Origin: Candidatus Bipolaricaulota bacterium
GTDB lineage: Bacteria; Bipolaricaulota; Bipolaricaulia; UBA7950; UBA9294
Length of the DNA stretch: 8,585 nucleotides
Assembly (NCBI GenBank): GCA_018399865.1
Contig: JAGYNL010000165.1
Location: 1 to 8,585, forward strand
Direction of reading: 5' to 3'
Numbering within the stretch: position 1 is the stretch's first letter; every line of letters starts with the position of its first letter. Positions 1 through 6,009 of the stretch are shown here, piece by piece. The position numbers were made by a program, and so were the translations under genes. The notes under the pieces are model-generated. The model saw only the letters and a program-made list of their open reading frames with translations. It was not told the origin of the DNA and made no database searches.

Positions 1-15
1 AATCCTAAAAATAAA

Positions 16-26
16 GGTCTGACCCC
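16..26. repeat. Short palindromic GGTCTGACCCC motif at left edge
   Basis: GGTC-T-GACC forms a perfect short inverted repeat at 16-24, followed by CC. The 9-mer TCTGACCCC (18-26) recurs in inverted orientation at 8572-8580 near the other end. Motifs of the GGGGTCAGACCCC type are, from memory, common at dispersed palindromic repeats in many bacteria, some linked to REP-associated IS200-like transposases. The copy here is partial and no transposase is visible, so the repeat identity is inferred. Confidence 0.4.
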
Positions 27-41
27 ACAAAAGGAGGAATA

Positions 42-1001
42 ATGGGGATAATCTATGGTCCAGTCCCGTCACGACGCTTGGGGATGTCACTTGGAATCGA
101 TCCGATTCCAAGGCTTGTCTGCACTTTTGACTGTGTGTATTGCCAACTGGGCAAAAAACGCCTTAAGGTGCGGGGCCCGCAAGAGGTAGAAGAACCCTTT
201 CCATCAGCAGACCAGATAGCAGAAGAGGTGCAAGAAGCCCTGGAAAGACATGAACACATCGATTACATCACTTTCTCTGGCTCGGGAGAACCAACTCTAA
301 ATCCTGAACTGGGCAAGGCGGTGGAAAAAATACACCTGTTTACAGAAGTTCCTGTGGCTCTTATCACAAATTCGTCGTTACTCACCCGTAGCGAAGTATT
401 CGAAGCGGCTGCAAGCTGTGAGCTTGTGTTACCCACCCTCGATGCTGGCGATCAGAATACATTCATACGCATCAATCGACCAGCTCTGGGTTTTATGATC
501 GATGAAATCGCTGAATCCATTGAGAGACTGGCCCGAGTGGTGCCGATTTGGCTTGAGGTTATGCTTATAGAGTCAGAGAAGTACGGATCAAATACAACAC
601 GGGAAGCAATAGATGGAATCATCGAGAAGATTCGCATGATTCATCCACATGAGGTAAACCTGAACACCTGCGTGCGCCCACCCGAGGAACCCGTTGATCC
701 AGTTTCTGAAGAGAAGCTAGAAGAGATACGCTCCCGCATGGAAACAGCGCTTCCTGGTATCCCAGTTGTTGTGGTGCAAAAGAGAACCAAGTCCCGCTCC
801 AAGTTGCTTCGCGAAGAAGAGATCTCAGCAGAAATCCTGCGAATCCTGGCGGTGCGGCCGTGTACCACAAATGACCTTACCGATTCCCTGGGAATCAACC
901 CAGCAGAAGTGGGAAAATATCTGGCTCGCCTTGCCGAAGCCGACAAGATCAAGCGGATTGTGCACAAGGAAAACCTTTACTACGCCTTAGAAGAAAACTA
1001 A
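42..1001 (+). CDS. Radical SAM protein, COG0731 type, with C-terminal winged-helix domain
   Basis: This 319-residue protein is a radical SAM enzyme expected to bind a [4Fe-4S] cluster and cleave S-adenosylmethionine. The cluster motif is Cys27-x3-Cys31-x2-Cys34 (CTFDCVYC). The SAM-binding GSGEPTL segment is at 80-86, and ITNSSLL follows at about 108-114. The N-terminus (YGPVPSRRLG, residues 5-14) is typical of the COG0731 group, which includes relatives of the wyosine-tRNA enzyme TYW1 but is mostly uncharacterised in bacteria. After the barrel, about residue 255 to the end looks like a winged-helix DNA- or RNA-binding domain (EISAEILRILAVRP, then a helix-turn-helix-like NDLTDSLGINPAEVGKYL). 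The start is well supported by AAGGAGG at 31-37. The substrate is unknown; a tRNA-modifying role is only a family-level guess. It is probably transcribed from beyond the left edge. Confidence 0.9.
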   Translation: MGIIYGPVPSRRLGMSLGIDPIPRLVCTFDCVYCQLGKKRLKVRGPQEVEEPFPSADQIAEEVQEALERHEHIDYITFSGSGEPTLNPELGKAVEKIHLFTEVPVALITNSSLLTRSEVFEAAASCELVLPTLDAGDQNTFIRINRPALGFMIDEIAESIERLARVVPIWLEVMLIESEKYGSNTTREAIDGIIEKIRMIHPHEVNLNTCVRPPEEPVDPVSEEKLEEIRSRMETALPGIPVVVVQKRTKSRSKLLREEEISAEILRILAVRPCTTNDLTDSLGINPAEVGKYLARLAEADKIKRIVHKENLYYALEEN

Positions 1002-1002
1002 G

Positions 1003-1031
1003 TTGACGCTAAGAAGACTGATAGTTAGCAT
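1003..1031 (+). promoter_or_regulatory. Candidate sigma70-type promoter for the small membrane protein gene
   Basis: TTGACG (1003-1008) and TAGCAT (1026-1031) are separated by 17 bases, a good match to the -35/-10 arrangement. The same two hexamers occur again at 1056-1061 and 1085-1090, but 23 bases apart, which is too far for a standard promoter. Transcription from the first pair would begin around 1038 and give a leader of roughly 65 bases before the ATG at 1104. Confidence 0.4.
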
Positions 1032-1103
1032 TAATAAGCTGGACAAGCAAATACGTTGACGAAGACACGATGTGGGCTGTAAGCTAGCATAGGGTGATTT
1101 TAG

Positions 1104-1475
1104 ATGTCAAAACCGACAAAAGGACAAGTAGATCGCTTTACATGGGCGATTCTGCTTTTTCTACTAGGGATATTCCTTCTTGTAAGCCGTGAAGAGATTA
1201 CCTGGATAGGCTTCTTGATAGCTGCGGGTTTTCTTATTGCTGCATCGATTTATAAGCAATCACGCGGATGGGGAACGGATGTCCTGGGACTAATCTTTGG
1301 AATCGTTTTGGCGACGCTTGGATTAGGTCACCATTACACCGTAGACATACCATGGATCGCCATCGGAGCAATAGCTGTGTCAGTCATGCTCTTGTTCGAT
1401 GTTTTCAGAAGAGCAAACCCCCAGGAATCAAAGAGTTCAAAAACGAAAACCCCTACTGAAAAGAAAGAAGACTGA
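1104..1475 (+). CDS. Small four-helix integral membrane protein of unknown function
   Basis: The 123-residue product has four predicted membrane segments, at about residues 12-27, 32-50, 58-75 and 82-101. They are joined by short loops and followed by a hydrophilic Lys/Ser/Thr-rich tail (102-123). With paired hairpins and a positively charged end, both termini are likely cytoplasmic. I see no catalytic or metal-binding motif; the His76-His77 pair lies in the loop after helix 3. I do not recognise a named family. An AGGGTGA stretch at about 1091-1097 may serve as a ribosome site. The gene stands alone, about 100 bases after the radical SAM gene and 276 bases before the mrp-like gene, with a promoter-like sequence in front. 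Confidence 0.75.
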   Translation: MSKPTKGQVDRFTWAILLFLLGIFLLVSREEITWIGFLIAAGFLIAASIYKQSRGWGTDVLGLIFGIVLATLGLGHHYTVDIPWIAIGAIAVSVMLLFDVFRRANPQESKSSKTKTPTEKKED

Positions 1476-1582
1476 TCCTTGAGGGTACTGCTTTGCCTTT
1501 GGGTATATACGCTATATGTAAAGAAGCGCCTGACGATAGCTAGCGCAGTCTGCCAACCAAACCCGGGCAAGAAAGTGGCACT

Positions 1583-1747
1583 ATGAAGATGTACAATATG
1601 GCCAAAGGCTCTTGTCCGTACTCGCAGCATGCCCTTTTTCTCGAGCTTGCACAAAGCAACATGAAGTGGAGTTATACGCAGGACAGACCACAACGGATAG
1701 CAGAAAAGGCACCGGGATGGTACAAGCTTACTACTAAGAAGGAGTAA
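1583..1747 (+). CDS. Possible 54-residue small protein just upstream of the mrp-like gene
   Basis: ATG at 1583 opens a frame that ends with TAA at 1745-1747. Its last codons (AAG AAG GAG) contain the ribosome-binding site of the next gene, whose ATG lies 4 bases after the stop. The predicted protein starts MKMYNMAKGSCPYSQHA and contains a CPYS motif at residues 11-14, like a monothiol glutaredoxin active site. At 54 residues it is much shorter than a glutaredoxin (about 80), and the rest does not obviously match that fold. The ribosome site is weak (AAGAAAG at 1569-1575). The frame is closed upstream by a stop at 1541. It could be a genuine coupled leader peptide or small protein, a remnant, or chance. 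Confidence 0.35.
   Translation: MKMYNMAKGSCPYSQHALFLELAQSNMKWSYTQDRPQRIAEKAPGWYKLTTKKE
1739..1744 (+). promoter_or_regulatory. Ribosome-binding site of the mrp-like gene
   Basis: AAGGAG lies seven bases before the ATG at 1752 and fixes that start. It lies inside the final codons of the small ORF upstream, so translation of that ORF, if real, would run over it. Confidence 0.75.
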
Positions 1748-1751
1748 GAAA

Positions 1752-2573
1752 ATGAGTGATAAACAACAGCAACCACCAACCGCACAAGCGCAGAAGCGCG
1801 ATCAGGGAATCGAAAAAGCAATTAAGAGGATTAAGCATCGCATAGTCGTTTTCAGCGGTAAGGGCGGAGTTGGTAAGACTACAGTAGCGGTCAATTTGGC
1901 ATATGCACTGTCTGGGACCGGACTGCGCGTAGGCCTTTTGGACGCGGATATCACCGGACCGAACGTACCTCATATGACAGGGCTTGTAGAGGGGTTATCA
2001 GCAAAAGAAGGAATGATTGTCCCTAGCGAAATGAATGGCATAAAGATCATCTCTATAGCCTCGATGGTCGAGAGCGGTACGCCGATAATCTGGCGTGGTC
2101 CCTTGCGTTCAAAGGTGATCGACCAATTTATTGGAGAAACAGAGTGGGGAGATCTCGACGTTCTGATAGCTGATCTTCCTCCCGGTACAGGAGACGAGGT
2201 TCTAACTATTGCTCAACATACATCGCCAGATATGGCAATAGTAGTTACAACGCCACAAGAAGTTGCTCTAATCGACGCCAGGCGGGCAGCAAATATGGCC
2301 AAAAAATTAGAAATCAAGAACATTGGTATTTTGGAGAACATGTCTAGTTTGATCTGTCCCCATTGCGGCAAACCAATCGACTTGTTTGGCTCAGGCGGCG
2401 GCGAATTGGAAGCACAGAAGCTTGGTCTGTTATTCTTTGGAAAAGTACCAATGGACCCCCAAACCCGCGCCCAAGCAGACAACGGCCGCCCGATAGTTCT
2501 AGAAGCGCCGGAATCTGCCATCTCGAAGGCATTCTTTGATGCAGCTAAGATCATCTGGAAGTCATTGGAATGA
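1752..2573 (+). CDS. mrp: Mrp/NBP35-family iron-sulfur cluster carrier ATPase
   Basis: This 273-residue cytoplasmic P-loop ATPase belongs to the Mrp/ApbC/NBP35 group, which carries and transfers Fe-S clusters to target proteins. The deviant Walker A GKGGVGKT is at 36-43 with signature Lys37. DADITGPNVPHM at 64-75 is the switch region typical of the family, and DLPPGTGD at 141-148 is the Walker B-like motif. The C-terminal Cys202-x2-Cys205 (CPHC) should hold a bridging cluster between two subunits. The family's common N-terminal domain (MIP18-like) is absent, and so are N-terminal ferredoxin-type cysteines; the first 30 residues are only a Gln- and Lys-rich extension. AAGGAG at 1739-1744 supports the start. 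Its stop overlaps the next gene by four bases (ATGA), indicating translational coupling with the phosphoesterase. Confidence 0.95.
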   Translation: MSDKQQQPPTAQAQKRDQGIEKAIKRIKHRIVVFSGKGGVGKTTVAVNLAYALSGTGLRVGLLDADITGPNVPHMTGLVEGLSAKEGMIVPSEMNGIKIISIASMVESGTPIIWRGPLRSKVIDQFIGETEWGDLDVLIADLPPGTGDEVLTIAQHTSPDMAIVVTTPQEVALIDARRAANMAKKLEIKNIGILENMSSLICPHCGKPIDLFGSGGGELEAQKLGLLFFGKVPMDPQTRAQADNGRPIVLEAPESAISKAFFDAAKIIWKSLE

Positions 2574-3052
2574 AGATAGGGATAATATCGGATACACACG
2601 ACAATATGCCTAAGATAGCTAGCGCCGCCCGCTTGCTCAATAGCCAGGAAGTGGATCTTGTTTTGCACGCCGGCGATTTTATCTCCCCCATCACCGCTGA
2701 TGAACTCAAAGCGCTCCAAGCTCCATTGATAGGCGTATTTGGAAACAATGATGGTGACAGACTTTATTTGACCAACCGCTTCAAGAATATCGGAAAGATC
2801 TATCCCGACTACCATGAGTTTGAGTTTGAAGGCAAGCGCGGGGTGATTATGCACGAGCCAAAGTTCATTGACGCCCTTGTAAAAAGTGCGGTTTATGATC
2901 TGGTCATCTATGGCCACACTCATGAGATCGACATCAGAGAAGGTAGAACGTTAGTAGTTAACCCAGGCGAAGCATGCGGATGGATTAGTGGAAGATCAAC
3001 CATGGTCATACTTGACACCGATACGATGGAGCCGCGCGTGATCGATATCTAG
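2570..3052 (+). CDS. YfcE/MJ0936-type metallophosphoesterase
   Basis: The 160-residue product is a compact calcineurin-like phosphoesterase, probably using two divalent metals to hydrolyse phosphodiesters or phosphomonoesters. All main motifs are present in order: Asp8-x-His10 (SDTHDN), Asp36 (HAGD), GNND at 58-61, His95, and GHTH at 115-118, followed by NPGE at 131-134. The family usually has NPGS at that last motif, and the loop at His95 reads MHEP rather than the common HG form, so substrate contacts may differ. The length is normal for the YfcE subgroup. The ATG overlaps the stop of the mrp-like gene, and the following gene begins 24 bases later. The physiological substrate of this subgroup is generally unknown. 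Confidence 0.93.
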   Translation: MKIGIISDTHDNMPKIASAARLLNSQEVDLVLHAGDFISPITADELKALQAPLIGVFGNNDGDRLYLTNRFKNIGKIYPDYHEFEFEGKRGVIMHEPKFIDALVKSAVYDLVIYGHTHEIDIREGRTLVVNPGEACGWISGRSTMVILDTDTMEPRVIDI

Positions 3053-3076
3053 ATGTGGCAAGGGGGAAGCAGAAGA

Positions 3077-3784
3077 ATGGCCGAAAATACGATAACCATA
3101 ATCTACGATAACCGTTCTTCGCGTGAGGACGTGAGGCCTGGGTGGGGGTTCTCAGCGCTTCTAGAATATAATGCAATAAATCTCCTGTTTGACACGGGAG
3201 GAGATAAGATTGTTCTCGAGTCAAACGCTGCAGCATTGGGGATTGACCTTAAATCAGCAGATTACCTGTTCTTCTCGCACGAACACTGCGACCACGTTGG
3301 GGCAGCTTCCTCGGCTCTCCAGCAGGGATTAAAGGTGGTTTACCCAGCTTCATTTCCACAAACGCTCAAGGATAAGATAGAAGCCGCACAAGCAAAGTCA
3401 ATTCCCGTATCACAACCCCTTGAATTCTCGCCAGGTCTTTTTTCCACGGGCGAATTAGGAACGACAATCAAGGAACAGTCCCTTATCATCAAAACAACTA
3501 AGGGGCCAGTGCTAATAACCGGATGTGCTCATCCCGGAATAGTCAATATTGCTCGGGTTGCTACTGATCTTGCAGAAGATCCGTTGCGGTTAGTGCTGGG
3601 CGGCTTTCACCTTGGAGCTAGAAGCACTGAAGAAGTCCGCAAGATAGCAACGCAATTGCATGATTTGAAGGTAAAACAGATTGGCCCGTGTCATTGCACT
3701 GGTAAGCTAGCAATCGATGTTTTGAAGGAAGCTTTCGGAAATACTGGCTTGGAGGTAATGGCGGGAACACGAATTAATCTATAG
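3077..3784 (+). CDS. Metallo-beta-lactamase-fold hydrolase, COG1237 type
   Basis: From the ATG at 3077 the protein has 235 residues. An in-frame ATG at 3053, directly after the previous stop, would add eight residues (MWQGGSRR), but AGGGGG at 3061-3066 favours 3077. The metal-binding HxHxDH is SHEHCDH with His68, His70, Asp72 and His73. Further ligands are probably His152 (GCAHPG), His178 (GGFHLG) and His206 (PCHCTG). These extra motifs mark the COG1237 group, which includes the archaeal enzyme assigned to an early step of methanopterin synthesis (dihydropterin ribofuranosylaminobenzene phosphate synthase). Bacterial members are widespread in anaerobes that lack methanopterin, so that specific function should not be assumed. 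It is the last gene of the operon with the Fe-S carrier and the phosphoesterase. Confidence 0.9.
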   Translation: MAENTITIIYDNRSSREDVRPGWGFSALLEYNAINLLFDTGGDKIVLESNAAALGIDLKSADYLFFSHEHCDHVGAASSALQQGLKVVYPASFPQTLKDKIEAAQAKSIPVSQPLEFSPGLFSTGELGTTIKEQSLIIKTTKGPVLITGCAHPGIVNIARVATDLAEDPLRLVLGGFHLGARSTEEVRKIATQLHDLKVKQIGPCHCTGKLAIDVLKEAFGNTGLEVMAGTRINL

Positions 3785-3928
3785 GATAATTTCCCTTAAA
3801 CACAGAAGACTCCAAGAAGATCACATGATCTGCATTCTGCTGATGATGAAATCTTCCTGCAATCTTACGGCACAAGGTCTTACTTGCTTTTGCTTTTGTG
3901 GCTTTTGTAGACACGTTTTTGCGGGATC
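3785..3928. other. Convergent intergenic region, no clear terminator
   Basis: This 144-base gap separates the plus-strand hydrolase gene from the minus-strand transporter gene, so transcription from both sides must end here. The best structure seen is AGATCA-CA-TGATCT (3818-3831), with an impractically small loop and no T-run. A weak CAAG...CTTG stem at about 3873-3886 is followed by CTTTTGCTTTTG, which is a poor plus-strand terminator candidate. I see no ORF of note. Confidence 0.5.
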
Positions 3929-5320
3929 TTAGTCCGAAGATTCAGTCTGTGCACGGATAGTGATTGATTCAGGTTTCTCTGTCTTCGGATCTTTCAGCGT
4001 CTCTGGGGCACGACTTGGTATTCGCAAGCGCCATATTATGAGCATTGCTGTTCCCACAAGAACCGCTGCCGTAGTAGTTGTTGCAGCATATCCCAAGTGT
4101 TGAGCCATTGACCCACTGCTTACACCAGCAACAATGGTCCCTACTCCAGCAACAGCATTGTATAACCCAAGCGCCTGGCCTCGGTTTTCTGGCCTCGCTA
4201 GACGAGATATCATAACAACACTGGAAAGCTGGAAAAACGACCAGCTTATACCCATAGCAAAGAAGAACAAAGCCATACCAACTCGAGATGGCTTAGCAAG
4301 TGTTACAAACAGGAAGGCTGCCCCCAGCGTGAACAGGAGCACGCGCGCAAGAAGGGAGCCAGTCAAAACAGACTTGTTTCCCAAGCGCCTGATGCGCCTG
4401 GCAGCAAGTGGATAGGCAATCACTATGGCGCTGTTCAAAACTACGTAGTAGAAGAATACGCTTGACGAAGCAATACCAAACACGTCAGCAAGAAGGATGG
4501 GAAGAGGAACAAAGAAAAAACCAAATGCCGTGAAGGCAAGAAACATAGCTACCAGAAACAGTTTGGTGTCATGCCGCAATCCGCCTTCTCCCCATAGAAG
4601 TATTGGCAATCTACGAGGGTTAAACCGGTAATATATGTGAAAAGGGGCATAGCGTGCCCTCTCCACAATCAGGTTACCCGCAGCAAGAATCGAGCCCCGA
4701 AAACGTCTGCGAACAAATCTCGGCCTGGTGATCGGAATCTTACGTGTTGCTAAGAGTGCAGCCATAAATCCTCCAAAGGCAAGCACGCCAAATACTGACC
4801 GAATAGCAGCTGCTTCTCCTATTCCAGGAGATGCTATAGCCAGAGCCGCGCTTCCAAAAGCAAGGCCGCAGACCCAACCAATAGTTCCTATCTGGTTTAG
4901 GTGGCTTATTCTTCCTTCCCACAGCGACTCTTCCCGATTCTCAATCACAAGAAGAACGGTAACCGAGGCATTTGCAACCCAGAACAGGTTCAACATCATA
5001 TTTAGCACAACAATCCAGGTAAGCGAGTTAGCAAAAGCAATTCCAGCGAAGCTCACCGAAACCATTGCGTAACTCATAATCACAAAAGGCTTACGTCGGT
5101 GAGCAGCATCAGACAGCCTTCCCCAAATTAAGCTGCCGATTACCCCCATCAGGCTTGCCAAGCTCGATATCAAACCGACATTTTCTACCGTGCCATGAAG
5201 CACCTGCGCAACCATTAGGGGCACAAGGACCGATGATGTGCCAACAACTAAGTTAGCAAGCCCAATCGCTTGGTACCAAGGCTCAGCTTGCTTATGCCAT
5301 TTCTTTACCATAGACCACAT
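3929..5320 (-). CDS. Major facilitator superfamily transporter, 12 membrane helices
   Basis: From the ATG at 5320 this is a 463-residue inner-membrane transporter. The MFS loop 2-3 signature is visible as GRLSDAAHRRK (67-77), and helices follow in two sets of about six. The halves are joined by an unusually long, Arg-rich cytoplasmic loop (about 193-252, with RRRFRGS and YYRFNPRRLP). A loop reading RPENRGQALGLYN (377-389) is the second-half counterpart of the signature. The hydrophilic C-terminal tail (about 432-463) is Thr-, Lys- and Glu-rich. A longer frame reaches a TTG at 5392, but that TTG is part of a -35 box, whereas GGAGGA (5328-5333) sits seven bases before the ATG at 5320. The substrate cannot be read from the sequence; drug or metabolite efflux is possible. 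Confidence 0.92.
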   Translation of the reverse strand: MWSMVKKWHKQAEPWYQAIGLANLVVGTSSVLVPLMVAQVLHGTVENVGLISSLASLMGVIGSLIWGRLSDAAHRRKPFVIMSYAMVSVSFAGIAFANSLTWIVVLNMMLNLFWVANASVTVLLVIENREESLWEGRISHLNQIGTIGWVCGLAFGSAALAIASPGIGEAAAIRSVFGVLAFGGFMAALLATRKIPITRPRFVRRRFRGSILAAGNLIVERARYAPFHIYYRFNPRRLPILLWGEGGLRHDTKLFLVAMFLAFTAFGFFFVPLPILLADVFGIASSSVFFYYVVLNSAIVIAYPLAARRIRRLGNKSVLTGSLLARVLLFTLGAAFLFVTLAKPSRVGMALFFFAMGISWSFFQLSSVVMISRLARPENRGQALGLYNAVAGVGTIVAGVSSGSMAQHLGYAATTTTAAVLVGTAMLIIWRLRIPSRAPETLKDPKTEKPESITIRAQTESSD

Positions 5321-5327
5321 TTGCTTG

Positions 5328-5333
5328 TCCTCC
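5328..5333 (-). promoter_or_regulatory. Ribosome-binding site deciding the MFS start
   Basis: On the minus strand GGAGGA lies seven bases before the ATG at 5320-5318. No comparable site is correctly spaced before any in-frame upstream start. Confidence 0.75.
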
Positions 5334-5364
5334 GCTTCAAGGCTAGATGCTAAATGACTCACGT

Positions 5365-5392
5365 AGTCTACAACCAGGCAGCCTCCTGTCAA
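5365..5392 (-). promoter_or_regulatory. Sigma70-type promoter of the MFS gene
   Basis: On the minus strand a perfect TTGACA (5392-5387) is followed after 16 bases by TAGACT (5370-5365), which keeps the key T, A and final T of a -10 box. Transcription would start near 5358 and give a leader of about 38 bases carrying the GGAGGA ribosome site. This gives the transporter a promoter of its own within the 103-base gap after the Nim-like gene. Confidence 0.6.
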
Positions 5393-5423
5393 GCTAACAC
5401 CTACTTTGAAGAAATCACTATTG

Positions 5424-5879
5424 CTAAGGGCTTTGCTTTCCTGTTATGGATTCGATGTCTATTCTGATGATAGCAACTCGATCAAGTTCATTATCGGTGT
5501 AGGTGGCTTCTTTTTCCGTATAATGACTGATAATACAATCAAGCGCTTTCCTCCTTTGAAGGGGATCACAAACAAAGACTGCTTTCCCAAACCCGACTAC
5601 GCTTTGGTACTTAAAGGAACATTCACACAAGTCTTCTTCTTCCAAGAAGACTTGGTCGATATCTACCTCGAAGGCAATTTTGGGATTGCGTTTTAGTGTG
5701 TCAATCTTCCTTCCTTCCAGGGCGCTATGTATGTATAAGCAGTTATCACAGTAGCCGAAGTTAACCGGTACCACGTAAGGTTTGCCGCCCTCGCACATTG
5801 CCAGACGACAAACCATAGCCTGATTTATAATCTCATCAATTTCCAAGCGATTAACTATCTCTTTGTCACTTCTTCTCAT
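5424..5879 (-). CDS. Nim-like pyridoxamine 5'-phosphate oxidase-family flavoprotein
   Basis: The 151-residue product is a small split-barrel flavin-binding protein of the NimA / PNPOx-like group. Typical segments are PYVVPVNFGY (34-43), YIHSALEGRKID (49-60), NPKIAFEVD (65-73) and YQSVVGFGKA (91-100). NimA relatives bind FMN or a similar cofactor, and some reduce 5-nitroimidazole drugs to inactive amines; most members have no proven role, so drug resistance should not be inferred. Length is normal for the family. Five or more cysteines (24, 29, 44, 47, 85, 87, 104, 115) are scattered through it, and Cys44-x2-Cys47 forms a CDNC pair that could bind metal or form a disulfide. AAGGAG (5887-5892) lies seven bases before the ATG. 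It is followed, on the same strand, by the MFS gene. Confidence 0.88.
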   Translation of the reverse strand: MRRSDKEIVNRLEIDEIINQAMVCRLAMCEGGKPYVVPVNFGYCDNCLYIHSALEGRKIDTLKRNPKIAFEVDIDQVFLEEEDLCECSFKYQSVVGFGKAVFVCDPLQRRKALDCIISHYTEKEATYTDNELDRVAIIRIDIESITGKQSP

Positions 5880-5886
5880 TTGCCCA

Positions 5887-5892
5887 CTCCTT
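5887..5892 (-). promoter_or_regulatory. Ribosome-binding site of the Nim-like gene
   Basis: AAGGAG on the minus strand is seven bases from the ATG at 5879-5877, which confirms that start. Confidence 0.7.
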
Positions 5893-5918
5893 GATACCCT
5901 CGCTTCCCTGTTTGGGCC

Positions 5919-5927
5919 TTAATAGCA
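5919..5927 (-). promoter_or_regulatory. Possible extended -10 promoter element for the Nim-like gene
   Basis: On the minus strand TGC-TATTAA resembles an extended -10 (TGn plus a four-of-six match to TATAAT) in the 130-base gap between murE and the Nim-like gene. No convincing -35 box is present at the right distance, so the call is weak. The rest of the gap (5880-6009) shows no clear terminator for murE. Confidence 0.25.
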
Positions 5928-6009
5928 TTGAATAATTGCTGGTGGGATTACCCTTGTCTGATTTTCCCTAACCGGGGTTTGCACATTTAACAGCACCGCG
6001 GCAGTGAAA

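Noticed and set aside
1334..1693. Minus-strand open frame (119 codons) covering the gap before the mrp-like gene
   Set aside because: It runs antisense through the membrane protein gene, shows no motif, and its composition looks random.
1535..2625. Exact 12-base repeat GATAGCTAGCGC at 1535-1546 and 2614-2625
   Set aside because: One copy is inside the phosphoesterase coding sequence and encodes ordinary family residues; the flanks share nothing, so chance is likely.
2213..2923. Long minus-strand open frame (236 codons) across the mrp/phosphoesterase junction
   Set aside because: It lies antisense to two genes with complete family motifs and has no recognisable domain or ribosome site; it is a shadow frame.
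3053..3076. Upstream ATG at 3053 as the start of the COG1237-type protein
   Set aside because: It directly follows the previous stop, and the G-rich ribosome site at 3061-3066 lies inside this extension and serves the ATG at 3077.
3818..3831. Inverted repeat AGATCA-CA-TGATCT as a terminator
   Set aside because: The two-base loop is too small and no T-run follows on either strand.
5406..5696. Plus-strand open frame (96 codons) opposite the Nim-like gene
   Set aside because: It is antisense to a well-supported gene and has no ribosome site or recognisable motif.
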